The notes beneath the pieces are model-generated. The model saw only the letters and a program-made list of their open reading frames with translations, was not told where the DNA came from and did no database searches. This document shows, piece by piece, positions 24,365 to 32,423 of a stretch of 64,000 nucleotides of DNA. The position numbers and the translations under genes are program-made. The stretch is from Xanthomonas fragariae (GTDB lineage: Bacteria > Pseudomonadota > Gammaproteobacteria > Xanthomonadales > Xanthomonadaceae), in contig NZ_LT853882.1 in the NCBI RefSeq assembly GCF_900183975.1, positions 923,501-987,500 of the forward strand. The letters run 5' to 3'. The first letter of the stretch is position 1; each line of letters opens with the position of its first letter.

Positions 24365-27349
24365 ATGAGCGGTAACGATTACACCTCTTCGTCGCTTGGA
24401 ACGCCCGGCGGACCAGGAGACGCACAAGTGGGGGTCAATACGCGCGACGCGAGAGGAGCGCCGGTCACTGAACTGCCATCGATGACGGTCAGGCCCGAAG
24501 CGGGAAACGATGTTCCCTGCGATGTCTGTAGGAGTACCGGCCTGGCTATCGTTCCTGTACGGCATGCCGTTGTGCCGGCGTCGTGTCCAGGCGCAGGCAT
24601 AAGCCCTCTGGAAAAGGGGCGTGGCTGCTCGGTGAACGTGTCCGGCGCAGGCTACGACTATGCCTTGCGCACCCTCCGGCAAGGCATGGTGTATGTCTAC
24701 TACGAGCAGAGCGGCCCGTATGGTCCCGATTTCTGGGAGTGCTATGCGGTTGCGGAGAACGGAACGCTCTGGCGCCAACCCTCGGCGGACGCAGCGCAGC
24801 CGATCGTCGGCGGTGGGCTGCCTGCCTGCAAGCGCGAATCCCACCAGGCGCGCCGGATGGAATTCATCGTTATCCAGAGGCCGGAACTGTGTGGGAATGT
24901 CTGGATCGCCTTCTCCCAGCATCGCTTGACACCCGACACGTTGGACCGCTACGCCAGCGACACCAGCCTGCGTGGCGAGCGGATGCAGCGCATCGAACCA
25001 AAGAAGTGGGTCGCCAGCCCTGCTGCTTCGGGCGACACCGCACCGGTCAGCGGCCCGCAGACGCTGAAGTCCGTCATGGAATATCGGTCCTTTGCGTTGA
25101 ACATGAGCGAGCCATCGGAGCTTCCGCATCATGCGAAACCCAGGCCGATCAGCACCAAGAACGGTAGCAACTACGGCTATTCCGCCGCGGTTCTGTCCAG
25201 CAATGCGACCCGCTATCCATGGTCGCTGCGCAATGTGCAACAACAGGGCGACGCCACGCCAGACATGGCATTGCAGGATGCCTACGATCATCTGCTTGGG
25301 GCCAGTCACAGTGGCGGCTCGAAACAGAACAGGAAGCAGTACACGCCGATGCTGTTGGCCCTATGGGACGCCGTGGGCATCGTGCACGAACTCAACGGCT
25401 ATCGAAACGACGTGCTTGGCCATATGGCCCGTTATAATCAGGAGCGGGCCTTTGAATTCAATGCGCTTGAGCACATCGAAGAAATCGATGTATTGCTGCA
25501 GCACAACGCGGGCGTACTTTCGGCACGTTACGCGCAGGCTGGGCGCGATCGGCTGAACGAGATCCTGGAGGAAAACGCCGGTAGCAACCATCCGGGCGTA
25601 GAGGTCCTGCGGAGTTTAGACAGCGACGCGCTATGGAATGGCCTGCCCCGTGCGATGTTGGGTGCCTATCAGCGTGATGCGACAAAGCAATGGAATGAGA
25701 AATACAAGCCGAAAATCGACTGGGACCGGTTGAACGCCTTCAAGGCCGCCTCCCAGCAATTCGCTACCGCCGCCGTGCAGCTTCTGGAAAAGAGGTCGCT
25801 CGCGTTGAAGGACTGGTTGAACTCCCCGCTTCTCCAGGCCACCTTGGAAGACTACGACGGCAAGTCGCTCTCCTGCGGCATCGCGTTCGAGAACGTGATC
25901 ACCGATGCAGTTGAGGGGCTGGCGATGGATGCCCAGGGACGCATCGTTCTGGTCGAATTCGCACGCAATCTGGACGTGACCAGCCGCGGGTGTCTGCTAT
26001 GGCGCACCGTGGCGCTGAACCAGACCGATGCACGCGAGGAGCTAAAAGATGTGCTCAGCGAGGCGGAAACCCAGCTCAACGCTGTATTGGCTGGCGCCGG
26101 AGCGGCGTGGACGACCTTCACCCAGGTTGCCTCGAAGCTCAAGAAGTTCCTGGGCTATTACAAGCAAATGGAGAAGGTGGCAAAGGAAGTCGTTCCCACT
26201 TCGGCGATCAACAGAAAGTTCCAGGAATCCGGCGTAGATCGCTTTATGGTCAGCACCGGCGCCTTTTTGCTCAACCGGTTTCCGCTCAAGGGCGTGCAAG
26301 ACACCATCGGCAATGCCCTGGCACGTTATGTGCTGAAAGTGCGCGCGTTGATGGACCCGGCAGAAGCCAGCAATCTGATCCAGTTGGAAGCGAGTCAGGC
26401 ACCGGAGGTTAGGCGGTATTTCGCCGAGCGGGTCGCGTATTACCAAAGCCAGCCAAGGCAGCAGAACTCGGCGATGACGCTGGCGTTGGCGGACATCGAG
26501 ACCCACAAGGGCCGCCAGATGCTGGTAGCGCGTTGGCAAAACGCAGCGGAGAAAAGCAGCAATGCCGTGCGCATGGCCGGTTTGACTGGCTTCTTGGAGT
26601 TGATCAATTTCATCAACCTGATGGCGAAACAGGACAAGCAGGCAAAGGACTATGGAAGCCTAATCGCGTCCGGCGCGTCGCTGGCATCGACTTACGTGAG
26701 TGTTGCCTCCGTGGTTGGTGAAGATTTCTATGGAGACATAAGTCGTACGGTGGCGAAAACAAAAGCCCTTGGAGGATGGCTCGGTGGCTTTGGTACATAC
26801 ATTGGAGTTTATTACGACTTCTCTGATGTAGCTGTTAATTCAAAAAAAGGAAACCTTGCTTTGGCGACACTTGGACTATTCAAAGGAATCGCCGGTGTGT
26901 TTACGGGCGGAGCGCAATTTGTCACTGCGCTGGCATATTCCGCTCCAGTCGTGCAGCGTGTGTTAGGACGAGGGCGTGTAGTTACAGCACTGGAGGGGAT
27001 CCAAGCTGGTATTCGAGTTGCAGCACAAGAGGTATCAAAAAAAGCAGTTGGCGAGGTACTTGGTCATAGTGAGCGTGTCTTAGCTACCCAGGGAATGAGG
27101 CGGCTTGGACTTTTGATCTTGCGCCTGGGTGCTTTGGAAGTAACCTTAGTGCTCTCTGCCATTGAAGTACTTGTGTGGGCTCTTACGCCGAACGCTCTGG
27201 AAAAGTGGTGCGAAGCAAACTGTTTTGGAAGAGTGCAAGAGGGATCTTTCTTGGGGTTCGGCGCTAGCGAGCCGCAGTACAAAACCAAGAAAGAACAGGA
27301 GGACGCTTTTCAGCAATCGCTCGGAGAAATAGGGGTGGGTGTGGCATGA
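24365..27349 (+). CDS. VasX-like T6SS effector with MIX motif (module 1)
   Basis: An ATG at 24365 preceded by GGAGCC gives 994 residues. Near the N-terminus a CxxC motif and VasX-type segment appear (CDVCRSTGLAIVPVRHAVVP), followed by a MIX motif of the form hRxGhhYhh (LRQGMVYVY). MIX marks a large class of T6SS effectors. A long middle region is shared with the module 2 effector (YPWSLRNVQQQ, TPMLLALWDAVGIVHELNGY, HIEEIDVLLQHNAGVLSARY). The last fifth is hydrophobic (NLALATLGLFKGIAGVFTGG, LGLLILRLGALEVTLVLSAI), consistent with membrane insertion as for pore-forming VasX. Its stop overlaps the immunity-gene ATG (27346-27349), indicating tight co-expression. Confidence 0.88.
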   Translation: MSGNDYTSSSLGTPGGPGDAQVGVNTRDARGAPVTELPSMTVRPEAGNDVPCDVCRSTGLAIVPVRHAVVPASCPGAGISPLEKGRGCSVNVSGAGYDYALRTLRQGMVYVYYEQSGPYGPDFWECYAVAENGTLWRQPSADAAQPIVGGGLPACKRESHQARRMEFIVIQRPELCGNVWIAFSQHRLTPDTLDRYASDTSLRGERMQRIEPKKWVASPAASGDTAPVSGPQTLKSVMEYRSFALNMSEPSELPHHAKPRPISTKNGSNYGYSAAVLSSNATRYPWSLRNVQQQGDATPDMALQDAYDHLLGASHSGGSKQNRKQYTPMLLALWDAVGIVHELNGYRNDVLGHMARYNQERAFEFNALEHIEEIDVLLQHNAGVLSARYAQAGRDRLNEILEENAGSNHPGVEVLRSLDSDALWNGLPRAMLGAYQRDATKQWNEKYKPKIDWDRLNAFKAASQQFATAAVQLLEKRSLALKDWLNSPLLQATLEDYDGKSLSCGIAFENVITDAVEGLAMDAQGRIVLVEFARNLDVTSRGCLLWRTVALNQTDAREELKDVLSEAETQLNAVLAGAGAAWTTFTQVASKLKKFLGYYKQMEKVAKEVVPTSAINRKFQESGVDRFMVSTGAFLLNRFPLKGVQDTIGNALARYVLKVRALMDPAEASNLIQLEASQAPEVRRYFAERVAYYQSQPRQQNSAMTLALADIETHKGRQMLVARWQNAAEKSSNAVRMAGLTGFLELINFINLMAKQDKQAKDYGSLIASGASLASTYVSVASVVGEDFYGDISRTVAKTKALGGWLGGFGTYIGVYYDFSDVAVNSKKGNLALATLGLFKGIAGVFTGGAQFVTALAYSAPVVQRVLGRGRVVTALEGIQAGIRVAAQEVSKKAVGEVLGHSERVLATQGMRRLGLLILRLGALEVTLVLSAIEVLVWALTPNALEKWCEANCFGRVQEGSFLGFGASEPQYKTKKEQEDAFQQSLGEIGVGVA

Positions 27350-28092
27350 ATGATCAATTCAGCACGGCGAAAGTGTTGCGCGGAACGATAAGTAACCTTG
27401 TATTAGAAGATGCCACGATCGAGACTTTTATTAGCCACTCAGATCAGGAACGTATGGCATCTGCAGGTGTCATGGCGGCCGCCTTGGGCCTCAGCGGGCA
27501 GGCAGCTGGAATGGTGGCGATGTCGATGGAGGAGGTGCGTGAGCCGGTAGTGAAGGCAAGTTTCGATTTAGACGACCAGCACGTCGAGGCTTTGTTGTGG
27601 AACTTTCCTTATTCGGAAGGAACTAACGTGCAAGTAGTAGTGGACGGGGTGACTGATAGCGGAGCTCACATGGGGTTCGCGGTCCTAGCCCCAGAGGAAG
27701 GTACGGGAGTTTTCTATCCGCATGTGTCTGCTGGACGAGCCGCCCATCGATTTAACGTATTGAAATGGTCGGTAATAGGGGGCGGTGGTGTAACGCTTCT
27801 TGGAGCCTGCGTAGGACTCTTGCTTTTCTTCTTTGCTGGCGGAGCTAGAGGCGAATTTTTCTTGCAGCTGCTGTCGGTCACATTTATGGGGGGCACCCTA
27901 TTTTTCCTTGCTTCTTTAATCATAGGGTATAGAATCGGAGCGAAATTTAATATATTTGTAAATATGGCCGAGCGAATTTTTTCGGCGCTTGGATGGAAGG
28001 ACGTACAGCGAATTGACCTTCGCAAGGTTACCAAACAGAAGCGCAAGCCAACCGACCCGCCTGCCCTCGGCGACACGTTCTTCCGTTATTGA
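27346..28092 (+). CDS. Predicted membrane immunity protein for the VasX-like effector (first copy)
   Basis: 248 residues starting MNDQFSTAKVLRGTISNLVL, overlapping the effector stop by four bases. A soluble N-terminal half (MASAGVMAAALGLSGQAAGM, VEALLWNFPYSEG) is followed by two strong membrane segments (VIGGGGVTLLGACVGLLLFF and MGGTLFFLASLIIGYRIG) and a basic tail ending KPTDPPALGDTFFRY. The position directly after a membrane-targeting effector, the translational coupling and the membrane topology point to an immunity protein like TsiV2 of VasX. Function is inferred from context, not from a diagnostic motif. Confidence 0.72.
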   Translation: MNDQFSTAKVLRGTISNLVLEDATIETFISHSDQERMASAGVMAAALGLSGQAAGMVAMSMEEVREPVVKASFDLDDQHVEALLWNFPYSEGTNVQVVVDGVTDSGAHMGFAVLAPEEGTGVFYPHVSAGRAAHRFNVLKWSVIGGGGVTLLGACVGLLLFFFAGGARGEFFLQLLSVTFMGGTLFFLASLIIGYRIGAKFNIFVNMAERIFSALGWKDVQRIDLRKVTKQKRKPTDPPALGDTFFRY

Positions 28093-28102
28093 GCTACTAG
28101 AG

Positions 28103-28855
28103 GTGAATAGTCTTTCAACTAATGCTGAAGCCCGTGTTTTGCGTGGGAAGCTGCGCAATTTGGTATTGGAAGACACAACGATTGAGACCTTCATCAGTCA
28201 GTCGGATCAGGCTGGCATGGCATCTGCAGGCGTAATGGCGGCGGCATTGGGACTCAGCGGGCAAGCTGCCGGTATGGTGGCCATGTCGATGGAGGAAATA
28301 CGTGAGCCGGTAGTGAAAGCCACGTTCACTGTGGACGATCAGCCCGTGGAGGCGTTGCTTTGGAATTTTCCATATTATGAGGGTACACAAGTCGATGTGG
28401 TTGTAGACGGTGTTACAGAGAGTGGGGCGAATATTGGATTTGCCGTCATTTCACCCGAAGAAGGTACCGGAGTTTTTTACCCTCATGTTTCTGCTGGTCG
28501 AAAGGCGCATCGTTGGAATGTACTAAAGTGGTCGATTATTGGTGGTGGCGGCGCCTTTATTTTCGGATTTCTTGTGGGAGCATTTTTATTCTTCTTTGCG
28601 GGCGGCGCGAGGGGGGAGTTTTTGATCAAGTCAGTTTTGTATCTTGTGCTAGGTTGCCTAATCTTTTTCTTGATTTCTCTTGTGATTGGATTCCGGATGG
28701 GAAGGAGGTTCGGAGTATTTGTTAGTATGGCCGAGCGAATTTTCACTGCACTTGGGTGGAATCGGGTGGAGCATATCGATTTGCGAAAAATCACAAAAGA
28801 GAAACGTAAGCCTACCGATCCACCCGCTCTCGGCGATACTTTCTTTCGCTATTGA
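28103..28855 (+). CDS. Predicted membrane immunity protein, tandem paralogue
   Basis: A GTG at 28103 gives 250 residues aligned end to end with the preceding protein: VLRGKLRNLVLEDTTIETFI matches VLRGTISNLVLEDATIETFI, and the tails KPTDPPALGDTFFRY are identical. The two membrane segments are kept (IIGGGGAFIFGFLVGAFLFF; LVLGCLIFFLISLVIGFRMG). No ATG or strong Shine-Dalgarno is visible, and the gap from the first copy is ten bases. The membrane half diverges more than the N-terminal half. It may protect against a related toxin or be the immunity gene of a cassette whose effector was lost. Confidence 0.7.
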   Translation: MNSLSTNAEARVLRGKLRNLVLEDTTIETFISQSDQAGMASAGVMAAALGLSGQAAGMVAMSMEEIREPVVKATFTVDDQPVEALLWNFPYYEGTQVDVVVDGVTESGANIGFAVISPEEGTGVFYPHVSAGRKAHRWNVLKWSIIGGGGAFIFGFLVGAFLFFFAGGARGEFLIKSVLYLVLGCLIFFLISLVIGFRMGRRFGVFVSMAERIFTALGWNRVEHIDLRKITKEKRKPTDPPALGDTFFRY

Positions 28856-28861
28856 TGAGTC

Positions 28862-31489
28862 GTGATCCGCCGGAAAACGCTCGATGAGCAAATCGCAGAA
28901 CAACCAGTGGCGCTATCGGCCAACGCCGGCCTGCCCCTGGACGACCTGCTTGGCCAGCCGGTCCTGCTGGAACTGCTCACCGCCGAGTCGCGCACCGCGC
29001 TGCGCCCGTTCCACGGCCACGTCACCGCGTTCGAGCGCCTCGGCAGCAACGGCGGGCTGGCGCGTTACCGGCTGACGATCGAGCCGTGGCTGGCGCTGCT
29101 GGGCCAGCGTGTGGACAGCTACGTGTTCCAGGACCTGAGCGTGGTGGAGATTGTCGAGAGCGTGTTCGCCGACTACGCCGAGCAGGGCGCGCTGGCGCCG
29201 GCCTGGCGCTGGGAGCTGGCCGACCGCCGCGTGTACGCCAGGCGCAGCCTGACCACGCAGTATGAAGAGACCGACCTGGCCTTCGTGCAGCGGCTGCTGG
29301 CCGAGGAAGGGATCTATGTCTGGTTCGCGCATGCCGGCGATGCCGGCAGCGAGCGCCTGGGCAGCCACACCCTGGTGCTGTCGGACCACAACCACGCCTT
29401 CGCCGAGCTGGGCACGGTGCGCTATCACCGCACCGACGTGACCGAGCAGCAGGACAGCGTGCAGCAGTGGGTGCGGTCGTGTCGCTGGCGCCCGACCACG
29501 CTGTCGCGGGCCAGCTGGGACTACCGCAGCCGCAGCCTGCGCCCGGCCGGCGCCGACGCCACGCCGCTGGGCGACATCGGCGCCGAGGACGTGGACACCG
29601 CCGGCCCCTATGGCTGGCAGGACAGCACGCGCGGCCAGCGCCGCGCGCAGCAGCAGCTCGATGCGCAGCAGGTGGCGGCGCAGACCATCCAGGGCCAGGG
29701 CAGCTGGCGCCAACTGGCGCCGGGCACGCGTTTCGGGCTGCGCCAGCATGCGAGCGTGGCTGCCGATGCGCGGTTCCTGTGCCTGCAGGTGCGGCACCAG
29801 GCGCGCAACAACCTGGGCGCGGACGTATTCGATGCGCTGGAGCAGTCGCTGGGCGCGGTGGCGGTGGCCGGCGCGCCGCTGCCGCCGGCGTTGGCGGGCC
29901 TGGGCGGCGGGTATGCGCCGGCGCAGGACGCCGCTGAGGTGGCGTTCTATCGCAACCAGTTCACCGCGTTGCCGGCCACGGCGACGTACCGGCCGCAGAC
30001 CGAGGACGGCCATGGCGTGCGCCTGCATCCCAAGCCGACGGTGGCCGGCACGCTGAGCGCGATCGTGGTCAGCGACGGCGACCCGGTGCAGTCCGACCGC
30101 GACCACCGGATCAAGGTGCAGTTCCCGTTCCAGCGCGGTGCCGACGCCAGCAGCGCGCTGGCGCATCCGGGGGGCGAGGACAACGCGCCGGGCCGCGCGT
30201 CGGCCTGGACCTGGGTGCGGGTGATGACGCCATGGGCCGGCGACAACTGGGGCGGGGTGGTGCTGCCGCGCAAGGGCCAGGAAGTGCTGGTGGGGTTCCT
30301 GGAAGGGGACATCGACCGGCCGGTGGTGATCGGCAGCGTCTACAACGGGCGCGGCCAGGCCGATGCGGCGCACAACCAGGTCGGTGGCGGTGGGGCCGGG
30401 GCCACCGGCAATGCGCCGGCGTGGTTCCAGGGCAACGCGCACGGCGCGGTGTTCACCGGGTTCAAGAGCCAGGCGCTGGCGCAAAGCCAGGACGGCACCG
30501 GCGGTTACCAGCAGCTGCGTCTGGACGACACCCCCGGCCAGGGCCGCGCGCAGCTGTCGACCACCCAGCACGCCAGCACCTTGACCCTGGGCCACCTGAA
30601 GGGCGGCAGCGACAACCTGCGCGAAGGCGAGCGCGGCTACGGGGTGGAACTGTCCACCCAGGCCTACGGCGCGGTGCGCGCCGGCCAGGGCCTGCTGCTG
30701 AGCAGCGAGCCGGGCCAGCAGCAGCTGGCGGCCAGCCAGGCGCTGTCGCAGCTGGAACAGGGCGAGCAGCTGCTGCAGGCGCTGGCCGACGCGGCCCGGC
30801 AGCAGCAGGCGCAGCTGCCCAATGACCCGGACCGCCTCCCCGCCCAGGACGGGCTCAAGACCCTGCAGGCCAGCCTGAAGGCGACGCAGGGTGGAAGCGC
30901 CGACGGCCAGGCGCCGGGCTGGAGCCGCCCGGCGCTGCTGGGCAGCGGCAGCGCGGGCGTGATGAGCCTGACCCCGGCCGACCAGGTGTGGGTGTCGGGC
31001 ACGCAGACCACGCTGCTGGCCGGCACCGCCTTGAACTGGGCCAGCCAGGCGCAGCTGGTGCTGGCGGTGGCCGGCGGGCTGGTGCTATACACTCAGGGCA
31101 GCGCCCCGGTCGCCGGCAGCCCCAACCAGGAGCGCGGCATCGCCCTGCACGCCGCGCAAGGCACGCTCAGCGCCCGCGCGCACAAGAACCTGGCCAAGCT
31201 CGCCGCCAAGACCCAGGTCCGCATCGTCAGCACCACCGCCGACCTCCAGATCGCCGCCCCGACCAAGCACCTGCTGGCCACGGCGGCCGGCGCCTACATC
31301 AAGCTGGAAGGCGACGACATCGAACTGGGCGCGCCGGGGACGATCGAGTTCAAGGGCGGCAACCGGGTGTTGACGGGGCCGCAGGGCAGCAGCGCGTCGG
31401 TGTCCATCCCGCAGACGCAGTTCAAGGGCTGCGATCCGACATTGGTCAATGCGCAGCTTCGCTCCGAAGCCGCCGCAGACGTAGGGTGA
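28862..31489 (+). CDS. vgrG: VgrG, 5'-truncated copy (module 2)
   Basis: From a GTG at 28862 the frame runs 875 residues, but similarity to the VgrG at 20607 begins only at ALSANAGLPLDDLL (near 28915). About 55 N-terminal residues of the gp27-like base domain are replaced by MIRRKTLDEQIAEQPV. From there the two proteins are almost identical, including the OB fold and beta-helix, and diverge again only after the GNRVLTGPQG end region, where each gene has its own tail. No good ribosome-binding site precedes it. The missing first strands may prevent trimer or hub assembly, so this copy may be inactive or act only as a recombination substrate. Confidence 0.8.
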   Translation: MIRRKTLDEQIAEQPVALSANAGLPLDDLLGQPVLLELLTAESRTALRPFHGHVTAFERLGSNGGLARYRLTIEPWLALLGQRVDSYVFQDLSVVEIVESVFADYAEQGALAPAWRWELADRRVYARRSLTTQYEETDLAFVQRLLAEEGIYVWFAHAGDAGSERLGSHTLVLSDHNHAFAELGTVRYHRTDVTEQQDSVQQWVRSCRWRPTTLSRASWDYRSRSLRPAGADATPLGDIGAEDVDTAGPYGWQDSTRGQRRAQQQLDAQQVAAQTIQGQGSWRQLAPGTRFGLRQHASVAADARFLCLQVRHQARNNLGADVFDALEQSLGAVAVAGAPLPPALAGLGGGYAPAQDAAEVAFYRNQFTALPATATYRPQTEDGHGVRLHPKPTVAGTLSAIVVSDGDPVQSDRDHRIKVQFPFQRGADASSALAHPGGEDNAPGRASAWTWVRVMTPWAGDNWGGVVLPRKGQEVLVGFLEGDIDRPVVIGSVYNGRGQADAAHNQVGGGGAGATGNAPAWFQGNAHGAVFTGFKSQALAQSQDGTGGYQQLRLDDTPGQGRAQLSTTQHASTLTLGHLKGGSDNLREGERGYGVELSTQAYGAVRAGQGLLLSSEPGQQQLAASQALSQLEQGEQLLQALADAARQQQAQLPNDPDRLPAQDGLKTLQASLKATQGGSADGQAPGWSRPALLGSGSAGVMSLTPADQVWVSGTQTTLLAGTALNWASQAQLVLAVAGGLVLYTQGSAPVAGSPNQERGIALHAAQGTLSARAHKNLAKLAAKTQVRIVSTTADLQIAAPTKHLLATAAGAYIKLEGDDIELGAPGTIEFKGGNRVLTGPQGSSASVSIPQTQFKGCDPTLVNAQLRSEAAADVG

Positions 31490-31497
31490 GACCTCTC

Positions 31498-32421
31498 ATG
31501 GAAGTGAACGAACGCCTCTACGCACTGGCCAGGCAATCGGGCGGTGCGCGTCGTTACCTGCTGATGCAGACGAGCGATGCGGCCGACGCGGACGGCGATC
31601 GCTTCCAGCAGATGCTGGCCGAGGTTGGCCTTGCGCCGATGCCGGTCAAGATCCACAAGCTGCCGGCGCCGTTCTGGCCGGTGCTGATCGCGTTGGATCT
31701 CGACCAGGGCACGCACTCGGCGCTATCCGCGCTGGCAGTGGACATGGCGATCGCCGATACCGCGCCGCAGGCGATGGAGCACGGGCAGATCCAACGCACT
31801 TGCGCGTGGATCTTCTCCGATGCCCCGATCAGCGAACTCGCGCGCCATCTGGCGACCACCGCGATTGCGCGCCACCCGCCCTCGCACAAGGCGCGTTGGC
31901 TGCGCTACTACGACCCGCTGGTGGCCGATCTGTTCTGGCAGACCTGCGCGCCGGAACAGCTGGCCTATTTCTTGCGCGATATCGCCTGCCTGGCCTACAT
32001 CGATCGCTGGCAGACGCTGCAGGTCGTGCGCCCGCCCGATTCCTGCGTGCCAGGGGCTGCGCTCCCCGCAACGGCGTGGGAGCGTCTAGACGGCATCGGG
32101 GCGCTGAACCAGGCCTGGGCACGTGCCCGCTGCGAGGGGATGGACATCGCCCCGGCGCAGTTTTCGGCCGCCGCCGCCGCCGTGCAACACGGCTGCCGCC
32201 AGGGCGTGCGGCCTGGTCCGGGCCTGGATCTGTTCGCGTGGCAGGCGCTGCATCTTGGCCCAGCCTTTTACAGGCACCGGCAGGTGCAGACCCTGTTGGA
32301 CCAGCTCAGCGCCGGCCGGGACTACGCCGAACTGGCGCATGAGATGGACGATGCCCACTGGCATCGGATCGGAATGGAAGCGGGCGGCCTGCACGCCCCG
32401 TCGACTCAGGAACGCATCTGA
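31498..32421 (+). CDS. DUF4123 T6SS effector adaptor/chaperone (module 2)
   Basis: An ATG at 31498 gives 307 residues starting MEVNERLYALARQSGGARRY. DUF4123 features match the module 1 adaptor: PVLIALDLDQGTHSALSAL, CAWIFSDAPISELARHL, RWLRYYDPLVADLFWQTCAP and GLDLFAWQALHLGPAF. The gene is eight bases after the truncated vgrG and two bases before the effector. Sequence between the two adaptors is clearly diverged, unlike the vgrGs, which fits adaptor specificity for its own effector. Confidence 0.87.
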   Translation: MEVNERLYALARQSGGARRYLLMQTSDAADADGDRFQQMLAEVGLAPMPVKIHKLPAPFWPVLIALDLDQGTHSALSALAVDMAIADTAPQAMEHGQIQRTCAWIFSDAPISELARHLATTAIARHPPSHKARWLRYYDPLVADLFWQTCAPEQLAYFLRDIACLAYIDRWQTLQVVRPPDSCVPGAALPATAWERLDGIGALNQAWARARCEGMDIAPAQFSAAAAAVQHGCRQGVRPGPGLDLFAWQALHLGPAFYRHRQVQTLLDQLSAGRDYAELAHEMDDAHWHRIGMEAGGLHAPSTQERI

Positions 32422-32423
32422 CC

